Source of the DNA: Metopolophium dirhodum
Taxonomy: Eukaryota > Arthropoda > Insecta > Hemiptera > Aphididae
Assembly (NCBI RefSeq): GCF_019925205.1
Contig: NC_083560.1
Coordinates: forward strand, 152,542,758-152,606,757
Length of the DNA stretch: 64,000 nt
Reading direction: 5' to 3'
Positions 46,501 to 56,800 of the stretch are shown one piece after another. The position numbers were made by a program, and so were the translations under genes. Numbering within the stretch: position 1 is the stretch's first letter; each line of letters opens with the position of its first letter. The notes under the pieces were generated by a model that had not been told where the DNA came from, made no database searches, and saw nothing but the letters and a program-made list of their open reading frames with translations.

Positions 46501-47274
46501 GGGATTTCTAAAATTCGTGCTGTATGAAGTACCTGTATTACTACGGCACTCGTTTGCATAATGGCCCATCTTACTGCATTTATTGCATTTAATATTCTTT
46601 TTATTCGCGTTATTTTTCCCGTAATTTTTGTTAGTGTTAAAACGGCGATTAATGTGTTGTAAATCCTGTTCTTCTTCGGTTGCTATAGAAACGGCTTTTT
46701 CGAAAGAGGATACGTCGCGTGCTTTTAATAATGCTCTGATTTCGGGTCGCGTCCCGTTAACAAATGCGGTAAGCGCTCCCGTTTTATAAGATGCAGCTAC
46801 TGCTGTGGCTGATGCTGGCTCTAGTCCTACAGTTAGTGCTCCTACTAATTCATGAAAACATTTTTCCGTACGCCCGGCGAAGCTACGTATGTCTTCGTCG
46901 GAACGTTGTTTAATATTGCTCATTTGCGATTGTAAATAACTAATGGAATGCGGTGTTCCAAAAACAGCTCGAAGGTGGGCTTTAAGTTCGGCCCAGTCTG
47001 CAAAATTTCGGTATCGGGCAGACTGGAAAGCGGTCCCCTTTAATTTAGCTATTATATTGTTAAAAACTACCGTTTTAAGATTTTCGTGAATATTGTTCAT
47101 TACATAGTCACATTCGATTATGTATGAGGCTAAATCTGCCTCAGTGCCCCCGCTAAAGTTAGGTATGCCGCGCAAGGCGGAGTCAATTCCTAATGTTACG
47201 CTCATAATTGTCGTGTGTAAAGTTTGCGGGTTATATCTAACTACTGACCAACACCTATTTGGACTCTCAGACAT
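43519..47274 (-). CDS. Errantivirus-like Gag-Pol, integrase truncated
   Basis: One continuous frame of 1251 residues. Gag occupies roughly 1-300, with a capsid-like region and two zinc knuckles (C-N-K-C...H...C at 230-243; C-A-Y-C-K-K-T-N-H...C at 280-293). The retropepsin has V-D-S-G-A at D354, the reverse transcriptase has Y-L-D-D at 761-764, and RNase H has T-D-A-S at D911 plus T-D-H-R-P. The integrase N-terminal HHCC finger lies at about 1194-1246 (H-H-N-S-P-L-G-G-H...C-E-L-C). The frame stops five residues after the last zinc-binding cysteine, before any catalytic D, D or E. Gag and Pol are in the same frame, whereas Drosophila gypsy-type elements use a -1 shift. The start at 47274 is the first Met; the Met at residue 24 (M-S-V-T-L-G-I) is an alternative. 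Confidence 0.92.
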   Translation of the reverse strand: MSESPNRCWSVVRYNPQTLHTTIMSVTLGIDSALRGIPNFSGGTEADLASYIIECDYVMNNIHENLKTVVFNNIIAKLKGTAFQSARYRNFADWAELKAHLRAVFGTPHSISYLQSQMSNIKQRSDEDIRSFAGRTEKCFHELVGALTVGLEPASATAVAASYKTGALTAFVNGTRPEIRALLKARDVSSFEKAVSIATEEEQDLQHINRRFNTNKNYGKNNANKKNIKCNKCSKMGHYANECRSNTGTSYSTNFRNPINSRDDKTSVVKHEYQGQVRFCAYCKKTNHNIKDCRKRIYNESKKTTSKETESPSTSRTVNEINQNHVRVVANFEEEHIMCGSNNFQPHNIKLLVDSGAEMNLIKITALEGQVVINESEKRTIKGINEIPIFTVGTMVTTMQINNVDVLIKFDVVFGDFPINESGIIGRNFLKQNKVIMDYSQNLLTIPEETGFKEIILPPRSNCVLLIKNDENIGHENITIKKQDVNENVIIANSISPVNKNNIVSNIINISEEPFVIDELTTQHIEWEPYNETVLTASFIDDKQTDRITQIKREIKTDDLNKEERENILALCCDYADLFYLPGDYLSATEIVTHTINTPRCTKPINIRPYRLPWAYQEEIEKQIKEMKHNNIIRDSKSPFNFPLVVVKKKNLDPTGKPKLRVCVDFRKLNEVTENEAYGLPNLLEILESLGSSKYFSTLDLAAGYHQLHIDPADTHKTAFSTKSGHYEFLRMPFGLSSAPATFTRAMKSVLMGLEEMCTAYLDDIVVHGSSLMDHQKKLEQVFNRLRVHKLKLQPNKCSFLRKEVLYLGHVINETGVSPDPNKLKCIREYPKPKNAKDIKSFLGLLNYYRRFVDNFAKIAKPLTYLLKKDVPFVWTDNCEHSFEELKKALMNPPLLVYPDWEAGKFNLMTDASQYAIGAVLSQGEVPKDQPIAYSSRTLNKAECNYSVIQKELLAIVWAVKYFRPYLYGRHFNIITDHRPLTYLFGIKDASSQLMRWRLQLADYDYDITYRAGPEHSNADCLSRIRMIQTGPTNAINGFNEFKAAESKPIFNSKIIEIDNDIIKAVETENVIILVSEDKVITNPAVREVIKNIDVGQIQFSEENKFCTIQRDPNLLIIYGFKATYTTPLEAEVIYQAINNLKTFCITNKINSFSTNKLDGSTSLTSYLRIRTMFRHIFKATDIVVKIYTGQQLTEDEKKLIIYEHHNSPLGGHAGVSRTVKRLKLNYNWRHMEKDVKHYIKHCELCQKNKL

Positions 47275-47407
47275 ATACTATATAATTGCTTAAATAACAA
47301 CTTACAGTGCGAAATTCATTGCTCTTTTGTCCGGTCCTAAATGGTTGCGTGCTGACGGCTCTGCTGACTCGTCGCTGATGCTCTGCTTGGCTAGTTGAGT
47401 GAAGTTG

Positions 47408-47500
47408 AAATGTTGAATGCAGTTGAACTGTTGATTGCAGTCGAAAATGTTGAATGTAGTTGAACTGTTGATTGCCGTTGCAAATGTTGAATGTAGTTGA
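47408..47500. repeat. 37-bp tandem repeat in errantivirus-like leader
   Basis: Two full units (47408-47444, 47445-47481) and about half a third, sharing AAATGTTGAATG and GTTGAACTGTTGATTG with only a few changes. They sit between the PBS and gag, where gypsy and related elements carry repeated regulatory or insulator sites. The motif is rich in GTTGA/TCAAC. Function is inferred only from position. Confidence 0.9.
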
Positions 47501-47600
47501 TGTCTTGGCTCGGTCCTCCTATCGTCAGCAACGTGGTTGAACTCGAGGTCCGCTGATGTACTCGATTCTAGGTTGGATACTAGAATTCTTCCTTCAGGTT

Positions 47601-47618
47601 ACCCCACACCTGACACCA
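47601..47618 (-). other. Errantivirus-like primer-binding site (tRNA-Leu type)
   Basis: The minus strand reads TGGTGTCAGGTGTGGGG. The plus strand CCCCACACCTGACACCA matches the form of an insect tRNA-Leu 3' end including CCA. It lies seven bases inside the 5' LTR. Confidence 0.82.
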
Positions 47619-47625
47619 AAAGACG

Positions 47626-48183
47626 TGTAGTGATCCCTCACTGCTCGCTTATATTTTTGAGTTCGTCGACGTTGATGGTGAATGTAGGAGAAAAGGTTGT
47701 AGAGCGACAAGTTACACAAGTTAGTTATAAGTAATTTATTTAAAAAGTAATTAATTTCGTATATAAATTTGAGGACAGAGCGAAAAGCATCTGCCCGAGA
47801 AGTTAGTGACTGCGTAGTGCAGACTCTGTACTAAATCCTAATTTGCTATAGACTCTATCTTATATTTATATAAAATCTATATGTATAAAAAAATGTACAC
47901 GGTAGAGCCCAGGAGGTGGATATCTGAAAGGGAACCGGAGCTGGACGTTGTTATTGCAAAACAACCCGAATGTACGATTGGCACTCTTCTTTATTGGCAC
48001 TTAAATTATTATAGGTTTGTTTTGCAGATATTTGATGTCGAAGTTTTAATTACGTCGTAAAACTCTAGGTACGTATATGTACGCGATTCTTGGAATCGAA
48101 TAGTTGAAAGTTAATCTCCTTGTTGTTGTTGTCCTACCGCGGAAAGGTACTTAATATATTCGTAGAAACGCAGGTTTACTACA
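47626..48183 (-). repeat. Errantivirus-like 5' LTR
   Basis: Right LTR, 558 bp, with no difference from the left copy on line-by-line reading. On the minus strand, TATAAATA at 47863-47870 is the likely core promoter element of the genomic transcript. Confidence 0.96.
47863..47870 (-). promoter_or_regulatory. Candidate TATA element of errantivirus-like 5' LTR
   Basis: TATAAATA on the minus strand, about 315 bp into the LTR, with the gag-pol and env frames downstream. Motif and position only; no transcription start was identified. Confidence 0.45.
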
Positions 48184-48187
48184 GCGG
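48184..48187. repeat. TSD GCGG, right copy
   Basis: Matches 40773-40776. It marks the other edge of the nested insertion inside the Ty3 gag frame. Confidence 0.92.
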
Positions 48188-48343
48188 AAACCGGACTTCG
48201 TTGGCCTGCAGGTTCAGGTCCGTGAAGTGTTGTATCAACCGGATTTCAAGATCATCCTTCGCGCCCGTATCCGACAACTCGCGCTGCCTGCATTCGTAGC
48301 GCAACTCCGCGGCGGTCAACTCATTAATATATTTTCCCGGCAT
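48184..48343 (-). pseudogene. Ty3/gypsy gag, 5' fragment with SAP-like motif
   Basis: The minus strand from the ATG at 48341-48343 is open for 53 codons up to the nested insertion, beginning M-P-G-K-Y-I-N-E-L. With one GCGG copy it is in phase with the gag frame at 40772. The segment T-A-A-E-L-R...R-E-L-S-D-T-G-A-K-D-D-L fits a SAP-type helix-turn-helix pattern (short helix, R-x-L-s-t-G turn, second helix), a known N-terminal feature of some insect Ty3 Gag proteins. This makes the nested insertion a coding-sequence disruption rather than a 5'-UTR insertion. The piece is too short to appear as a long ORF by itself. Confidence 0.8.
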
Positions 48344-48986
48344 GACGTCCGGTTGTTTTTCCGGTGTTGTTTACGGGAAAATATAAAATGTGGCTGTTGT
48401 CGGTGGAAAGGTCGTCGCGTTCCTTCGATCAGCTGTGTTGACCGTTTATCGGTGTTTATTTTCGTACGGAATGTAGGTCAGTGGGTTGTTATTGTTTTGT
48501 TATTGCGCTTGCCGGGCGATCACAGTAACCGGTTTTCGCAGAGTGTTGTCACGGCTGCGCGTGTGTGCGTTATCCGGCCCACTACTGCGATTAGGGAAGA
48601 CGGCGGCTGTCGCTTTGGGCGGCGGCGACGGCAGTCCGATTATGTGGTATTTCTGTCCCAGGTAATCGCGTGTTGACGTTATCGGTGGTGGTGCTGGGCG
48701 GTGGTGGTGTGACCCTCTCGCGCTCTTGCGTTCCTACCTACCTACGTCGTGTGTGTGTGGACTTTGGAGCGTCGCGCGCGGTGTAGTCGGTGCGTCCGTA
48801 AATCGGGCGGCGCGGCTGGTCGTTACGTCCTTATGTAATATATTACGTAACGCCGGTTTTTCCGTTTTCGCCAGCTAACCACGTTTTTGTCGGATCGCGT
48901 CGGGGACTTTTTTCCAAGTCGCGCAACGGGAAGGGTATATGATGGTGGTAGTAAGGGGTAAGTTAATAAGTTTTCACTTACCGGTG
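48344..48986 (-). other. Ty3/gypsy 5' leader
   Basis: About 640 bp between the PBS and the gag ATG, GC-rich with many CG dinucleotides. A strong donor-like GGTAAGTG occurs on the minus strand at 48975-48982, about 5 bases after the PBS. A plus-strand open frame across 48227-48676 overlaps gag antisense and is taken as chance. No other feature is recognised. Confidence 0.6.
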
Positions 48987-49004
48987 ATTCCTGTACGGGA
49001 GCCA
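48987..49004 (-). other. Ty3/gypsy primer-binding site
   Basis: The minus strand reads TGGCTCCCGTACAGGAAT, two bases inside the 5' LTR. The plus strand ends CGGGAGCCA, as in the acceptor end of insect tRNA-Asp. The inner part differs from the usual T-arm, so the tRNA-Asp assignment is tentative. Confidence 0.7.
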
Positions 49005-49006
49005 GT

Positions 49007-49449
49007 TGTCGCGGTCCTGTGAGGAGTCGCGAGGATGAGGTGGTGCGGGGTCTTTTGACCACGTAAATAAAAAAAAACAAAAAAAATAAATAACGAAACG
49101 ACGAGTGGAGTTTATTTTGTAGCGTATTTATGAGCGAGAGCTAAAAAAAAAACAACAGGCAACGGAGAACAGAATTCTACGCAAAACCGTAAAGAAGAAA
49201 AAAAAAAGAGAACAACGATGACGGGTGGTGCAACGATCTGCGGCCGCGGGTTGAACGTCTCGTATCAGTCGTCGGAAAACTAGTGACTTTATAATCCGGT
49301 TCACCCAACGGCCGGCCGACGGTTCACAGCGCGGGTGTCGAGCGCTGGCGTCGTCCGTCGTCGATTGGCGGTTTGTTTGAGAAGCGTAGCGCGGCTTTCC
49401 GCGTAAAAGGCTATTTGAATTCAAACAGCTATTACGCGGGACCGCGTCA
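49007..49449 (-). repeat. Ty3/gypsy 5' LTR
   Basis: Right LTR, 443 bp, three substitutions from the left copy and no indels despite long A-runs. It carries the 41-bp palindrome (49399-49439) and TATAAA (49288-49293, minus strand). Confidence 0.95.
49288..49293 (-). promoter_or_regulatory. Candidate TATA element of Ty3/gypsy 5' LTR
   Basis: TATAAA on the minus strand, about 155 bp into the LTR, upstream of the leader and gag. Motif and position only. Confidence 0.45.
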
Positions 49450-49453
49450 AATG
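49450..49453. repeat. TSD AATG, right copy (Ty3/gypsy)
   Basis: Matches 34438-34441. Satellite resumes directly. Confidence 0.9.
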
Positions 49454-52400
49454 AATTATGTTAATATCAACGTATTTATTGACTTCTGAATTCTAGTTTT
49501 GCGTACAACTAATCTATCTATAGATGACTAATGTATTTGCAATTGTCTGAAGTCTTATTCATCAACATATTATGTTTATTCTTTAATTTGAAACGATGTA
49601 ACTCAACAATGAATAATGTTAATATTAACGTAATTTTTGAGTTTTAAATTCTGGTTTTTCTGATCATCTAGTTTATGTATCGTGGATAAATGTATTTGCA
49701 ATTGTCTGAAGTCTTATTCATCAACATATTATGTTTTTTTTTTTAATTTGAAATGATGTAACCCAACAATGAATAATGTTAATATCATTGTATTTATTGA
49801 CTTCTTAATTCTAGTTTTGCGTACAACTAATCTATCTATAGGTGACTAATGTATTTGCAATTGCCTGAAGTCTTATTTAACAACAACTTATGTGTTTTTT
49901 TTATTTGATATGATTTACCCCATCAATGAAAAATGTTAATATTAACGTAATAAATGAGTTCTAAATTCTAGTTTTCTGAACATCTAGTTAATTTATAGTG
50001 GATAAATGTATTTGCAATTGTCTGAAGTCTTATTCATCAACATATTATGTTTTTTTTTTTAATTTGAAATGATGTAACCCAACAATGAATTATGTTAATA
50101 TCAACGTATTTATTGACTTCTAAATTCTAGTTTTGCGTACAACTAATCTATCTATAGATGACTAATGTATTTGCAATTGTCTGAAGTCTTATTCATCAAC
50201 ATATTATATTTATTCTTTAATTTGAAATGATGTAACCCAACAATGAATAATGTTAATATTAACGTCATTTTTGAGTTTTAAATTCTGGTTTTTCTGATCA
50301 TCTAGTTTATGTATAGTGGATAAATGTATTTGCAATTGTCTGAAGTCTTATTCATCAACACATTATGTTTTTTTTTTAATTTGAAATGATGTAACCCAAC
50401 AATGAATAATGATAATATTAACGTAATTTTTGTGTTCTATATTCTAGTTTTGGGTTCAACTAATCTATCTATAGGTGACTAATGTATTTGCAATTGCCTG
50501 AAGTCTTATTTAACAACAACTTATGTGTTTTTTTTATTTGATATGATTTACCCCATCAATGAAAAATGTTAATATTAACGTAATAATTGAGTTCTAAATT
50601 CTAGTTTTCTGAACATCTAGTTAATTTATAGTGGATAAATGTATTTGCAATTGTCTGAAGTCTTATTCATCAACATATTATGTTTTTTTTTTTAATTTGA
50701 AATGATGTAACCCAACAATGAATAATGTTAATATCATTGTATTTATTGACTTCTTAATTCTAGTTTTGCGTACAACTAATCTATCTATAGGTGACTAATG
50801 TATTTGCAATTGCCTGAAGTCTTATTTAACAACAACTTATGTGTTTTTTTTATTTGATATGATTTACCCCATCAATGAAAAATGTTGATATTAACGTAAT
50901 AATTGAGTTCTAAATTCTAGTTTTCTGAACATCTAGTTAATTTATAGTGGATAAATGTATTTGCAATTGTCTGAAGTCTTCTTCATCAACATATTATGTT
51001 TTTTTTTTAATTTGAAATGATGTACCCCAACAATGAATTATGTTAATATCAACGTATTTATTGACTTCTAAATTCTAGTTTTGCGTACAACTAATCTATC
51101 TATAGGTGACTAATGTATTTGCAATTGTCTGAAGTCTTATTCATCAACATATTATGTTTATTCTTTAATTTGAAATGATGTAACCCTTCAATGAATAATG
51201 TTAATATTAACGTAATTTCTGAGTTTTAAATTCTGGTTTTTCTGATCATCTAGTTTATGTATCGTGGATAAATGTATTTGCAATTGTCTGAAGTCTTATT
51301 CATCAACAAATTATGTTTTTTTTTAATTTGAAATGTTGTACCCCAACAATGAAAATGTTAATATCAACATATTTATTGACTTCTAAATTCTAGTTTTGCA
51401 TACAACTTATCTATATATAGGTGACTAATGTATTTGCAATTGTCTGAAGTCTTATTCATCAACATATTATGTTTATTCTTTAATTTGAAATGATGTAACC
51501 CAACAATGAATAATGTTAATATTAACGTAATTTTTGAGTTCTAAATTCTGGTTTTTCAGATCATCTAGTTTATGTATAGTGGATAAATGTATTTGCAATT
51601 GTCTGAAGTCTTATTCATCAACATATTATGTTTTTTTTTTTAATTTGAAATGATGTAACCCAACAATGAATAATGTTAATATCATTGTATTTATTGACTT
51701 CTTAATTTTAGTTTTGCGTACAACTAATCTATCTATAGGTGACTAATGTATTTGCAATTGCCTGAAGACTTATTTAACAACAACTTATGTGTTTTTTTTA
51801 TTTGATATGATTTACCCCATCAATGAAAAATGTTAATATTAACGTAATAATTGAGTTCTAAATTCTAGTTTTCTGAACATCTAGTTAATTTATAGTGGAT
51901 AAATGTATTTGCAATTGTCTGAAGTCTTATTCATCAACATATTATGTTTTTTTTTTTAATTTGAAATGATGTAACCCAACAATGAATAATATTAATATCA
52001 TTGTATTTATTGACTTCTAAATTCTAGTTTTGCGTACAACTAATCTATCTATAGGTGACTAATGTATTTGCAATTGCCTGAAGTCTTATTCAACAACAAC
52101 TTATGTGTTTTTTTTATTTGAAATGATTTACCCCATCAATGAAAAATGTTAATATTAACGTAATAATTGAGTTCTAAATTCTAGTTTTCTGAACATCTAG
52201 TTAAATTATAGTGGATAAATGTATTTGCAATTGTCTGAAGTCTTCTTCATTAACATATTATGTTTTTTTTTTTAATTTGAAATGATGTAACCCAACAATG
52301 AATAATATTAATATCATTGTATTTATTGACTTCTAAATTCTAGTTTTGCGTACAACTAATCTATCTATAGGTGACTAATGTATTTGCAATTGTCTGAAGT

Positions 52401-53367
52401 CTTATTCATCAACATATTATGTTTATTCTTTAATTTGAAATGATGTAACCCAACAATGAATAATGTTAATATTAACGTAATTTTTGAGTTTTAATATTCT
52501 GGTTTTTCTGATCATCTAGTTTATGTATCGTGGATAAATGTATTTGCAATTGTCTGAAGTCTTATTCATCAACATATTATGTTTTTTTTTTTAATTTGAA
52601 ACGATGTAACCCAACAATGAATAATGTTAATATCATTGTATTTATTGACTTCTTAATTTTAGTTTTGCGTACAACTAATCTATCTATAGGTGACTAATGT
52701 ATTTGCAATTGCCTGAAGACTTATTTAACAACAACTTATGTGTTTTTTTTATTTGATATGATTTACCCCATCAATGAAAAATGTTAATATTAACGTAATA
52801 ATTGAGTTCTAAATTCTAGTTTTCTGAACATCTAGTTAATTTATAGTGGATAAATGTATTTGCAATTGTCTGAAGTCTTATTCATCAACATATTATGTTT
52901 TTTTTTTTAATTTGAAATGATGTAACCCAACAATGAATAATATTAATATCATTGTATTTATTGACTTCTAAATTCTAGTTTTGCGTACAACTAATCTATC
53001 TATAGGTGACTAATGTATTTGCAATTGCCTGAAGTCTTATTCAACAACAACTTATGTGTTTTTTTTATTTGAAATGATTTACCCCATCAATGAAAAATGT
53101 TAATATTAACGTTATAATTGAGTTCTAAATTCTAGTTTTCTGAACATCTAGTTAATTTATAGTGGATAAATGTATTTGCAATTGTCTAAAGTCTTCTTCA
53201 TCAACAACTTATGTTTTTTTTTTAATTTGAAATGATGTACCCCAACAATGAATAATGTTAATATCAACGTATTTATTGACTTCTAAATTCTAGTTTTGCG
53301 TACAACTAATCTATCTATAGGTGACTAATGTATTTGCAATTGTCTGAAGTCTTATTCATCAACATAT

Positions 53368-53844
53368 TATGTTTATTCTTTAATTTGAAATGATGTAACC
53401 CAACAATGAATAATGTTAATATTAACGTAATTTTTGAGTTCGAAATTCTGGTTTTTCAGATCATCTAGTTTATGTATAGTGGATAAATGTATTTGCAATT
53501 GTCTGAAGTCTTATTCATCAACATATTATGTTTATTCTTTAATTTGAAATGATGTAACCCAACAATGAATAATGTTAATATTAACGTAATTTTTGAGTTC
53601 GAAATTCTGGTTTTTCAGATCATCTAGTTTATGTATAGTGGATAAATGTATTTGCAATTGTCTGAAGTCTTATTCATCAACATATTATGTTTATTCTTTA
53701 ATTTGAAATGATGTAACCCAACAATGAATAATGTTAATATTAACGTAATTTTTGAGTTCGAAATTCTGGTTTTTCAGATCATCTAGTTTATGTATAATGG
53801 ATAAATGTATTTGCAATTGTCTGAAGTCTTATTCAACAACAATT
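53368..53844. repeat. Three consecutive near-identical 159-bp c-type monomers
   Basis: TATG landmarks at 53368, 53527, 53686 and 53845 give three exact 159-bp periods. The only change noticed is TATAATGG for TATAGTGG in the last. Elsewhere neighbouring monomers differ clearly, so this is a very recent single-monomer expansion. Confidence 0.88.
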
Positions 53845-56800
53845 TATGTGTTTTTTTTATTTGAAATGATTTACCCCATCAATGAAAAATGTTTTATTAA
53901 CGTAATAATTGAGTTCTAAATTCTAGTTTTCTGAACATCTAGTTAATTTATAGTGGATAAATGTATTTGCAATTGTCTGAAGTCTTCTTCATCAACATAT
54001 TATGTTTTTTTTTTAATTTGAAATGATGTACCCCAACAATGAATAATGTTAATATCAACGTATTTATTGACTTCTAAATTCTAGTTTTGCGTACAACTAA
54101 TCTATCTATAGGTGACTAATGTATTTGCAATTGTCTGAAGTCTTATTCAACAACAACTTATGTGTTTTTTTTATTTGAAATGATTTACCCCATCAATGAA
54201 AAATGTTAATATTAACGTAATTTTTGAGTTTTAAATTCTGGTTTTTCTGATCATCTAGTTTATGTATAGTGGATAAATGTATTTGCAATTGTCTGAAGTC
54301 TTATTCATCAACATATTATGTTTTTTTTTTTAATTTGAAATGATGTACCCCAACAATGAATAATGTTAATATCAACGTATTTATTGACTTCTAAATTCTA
54401 GTTTTGCGTACAACTAATCTATCCATAGGTGAATAATGTATTTGCAATTGTCTGAAGTCTTATTCAACAACAACTTATGTGTTTTTTTTATTTGAAATGA
54501 TTTACCCCATCAATGAAAAATGTTTAATTAACGTAATAATTGAGTTCTAAATTCTAGTTTTCTGAACATCTAGTTAATTTATAGTGGATAAATGTATTTG
54601 CAATTGTCTAAAGTCTTCTTCATCAACATATTATGTTTTTTTTTTAATTTGAAATGATGTACCCCAACAATGAATAATGTTAATATCAACGTATTTATTG
54701 ACTTCTAAATTCTAGTTTTGCGTACAACTAATCTATCTATAGGTGACTAATGTATTTGCAATTGTCTGAAGTCTTATTCATCAACAACTTATGTGTTTTT
54801 TTTATTTGAAATGATTTACCCCATCAATGAAAAATGTTAATATTAACGTAATAATTGAATTCTAAATTCTAGTTTTCTGAACATCTAGTATATGTATAGT
54901 AGATAAATGTATTTGCAATTACCTGAAGTCTTATTCAACAACAACTTATGTGTTTTTTTTATTTGAAATGATTTACCCCATCAATGAAAAATGTTTTATT
55001 AACGTAATAATTGAGTTCTAAATTCTAGTTTTCTGAACATCTAGTTAATTTATAGTGGATAAATGTATTTGCAATTGTCTGAAGTCTTATTCATCAACAT
55101 ATTATGTTTTTTTTTTAATTTGAAATGATGTACACCAACAATGAATAATGTTAATATCAACGTATTTATTGACTTCTAAATTCTAGTTTTGCGTACAACT
55201 AATCTATCTATAGGTGACTAATGTATTTGCAATTGTCTGAAGTCTTATTCAACAACAACTTATGTGTTTTTTTTATTTGAAATGATTTACCCCATCAATG
55301 AAAAATGTTAATATTAACGTAATTTTTGAGTTTTAAATTCTAGTTTTGCGTACAACTAATCTATCTATAGGTGACTAATGTATTTGCAATGGTCTGAAGT
55401 CTTATTCAACAACAACTTATGTGTTTTTATTATTTGAAATGATTTACCCCATCAATGAAAAATGTTAATATTAACGTAATAATTGAATTCTAAATTCTAG
55501 TTTTCTGAACAGCTAGTTAATTTATAGTGGATAAATGTATTTGCAATTGTCTGAAGTCTTCTTCATCAACATATTATGTTTTTTTTTTAATTTGAAATGA
55601 TGTACCCCAACAATGAATAATGTTAATATCAACGTATTTATTGACTTCTAAATTCTAGTTTTGCGTACAACTAATCTATCTATAGATGACTAATGCATTT
55701 GCAATTGTCTGAAGTCTTATTCATCAACAACTTATGTGTTTTTTTTATTTGAAATGATTTACCCCATCAATGAAAAATGTTAATATTAACGTAATTTTTG
55801 AGTTTTAAATTCTGGTTTTTCTGATCATCTAGTTTATGTATAGTGGATAAATGTATATGCAATTGTCTGAAGTCTTATTCATCAACATATTATGTTTTTT
55901 TTTTTTAATTTGAAATGATGTACCCCAACAATGAATAATGTTAATATCAACGTATTTATTGACTTCTAAATTCTAGTTTTGCGTACAACTAATCTATCTA
56001 TAGGTGACTAATGTATTTGCAATTGTCTGAAGTCTTATTCAACAACAACTTATGTGTTTTTTTTATTTGAAATGATTTACCCCATCAATGAAAAATGTTA
56101 ATATTAACGTAATTTTTGAGTTTTAAATTCTAGTTTTGCGTACAACTAATCTATCTATAGGTGACTAATGTATTTGCAATGGTCTGAAGTCTTATTCAAC
56201 AACAACTTATGTGTTTTTTTTATTTGAAATGATTTACCCCATCAATGAAAAATGTTAATATTAACGTAATAATTGAATTCTAAATTCTAGTTTTCTGAAC
56301 AGCTAGTTAATTTATAGTGGATAAATGTATTTGCAATTGTCTGAAGTCTTCTTCATCAACATATTTTGTTTTTTTTTTAATTTGAAATGATGTACCCCAA
56401 CAATGAATAATGTTAATATCAACGTATTTATTGACTTCTAAATTCTAGTTTTGCGTACAACTAATCTATCTATAGATGACTAATGTATTTGCAATTGTCT
56501 GAAGTCTTATTCATCAACAACTTATGTGTTTTTTTTATTTGAAATGATTTACCCCATCAATGAAAAATGTTAATATTAACGTAATTTTTGAGTTTTAAAT
56601 TCTGGTTTTTCTGATCATCTAGTTTATGTATAGTGGATAAATGTATTTGCAATTGTCTGAAGTCTTATTCAACAACAACTTATGTGTTTTTTTTTATTTG
56701 AAATGATTTACCCCATCAATGAAAAATGTTAATATTAACGTAATTTTTGAGTTTTAAATTCTGGTTTTTCTGATCATCTAGTTTATGTATAGTGGATAAA

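Larger units (their letters stand above)
40777..48183 (-). mobile_element. Nested errantivirus-like Ty3/gypsy element with env, lacking integrase core
   Basis: Element of 7,407 bp with 558-bp TG...CA LTRs between which I find no difference, TSD GCGG, a tRNA-Leu-type PBS and a polypurine tract. Order on the minus strand: LTR, PBS, leader with 37-bp tandem repeats, gag-pol in one frame, a 316-bp AT-rich spacer, env, PPT, LTR. It is AT-rich, unlike its Ty3 host, and is the youngest insertion in the window. The pol frame stops just after the integrase zinc finger, so the copy cannot encode a catalytic integrase. Confidence 0.95.
34442..49449 (-). mobile_element. Ty3/gypsy LTR retrotransposon with third ORF, split by a nested element
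   Basis: The element spans 15,008 bp including a 7.4-kb nested insertion, or about 7.6 kb without it. The 443-bp TG...CA LTRs differ at three positions. The TSD is AATG, and the coding strand is minus. Order from its 5' end (right): LTR, PBS, leader, gag (split), pol, ORF3, polypurine tract, LTR. Base composition is much more GC-rich than the satellite and than the nested element. Pol domain order PR-RT-RNaseH-INT places it in Ty3/gypsy (Metaviridae). The copy is damaged: gag is interrupted by the nested element and by an in-frame stop, and the protease motif is non-canonical. Confidence 0.95.

Noticed and set aside
43997..46527. Plus-strand frames of 65-100 codons antisense to errantivirus-like gag-pol
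   Set aside because: Shadows of a strongly supported frame.
48227..48676. 149-codon plus-strand frame
   Set aside because: Antisense to the SAP-like gag start and the leader; no domain or context for a gene.
48823..49080. 85-codon minus-strand frame over the Ty3 leader and LTR edge
   Set aside because: It crosses the PBS and LTR boundary and starts far upstream of gag; not a plausible product.
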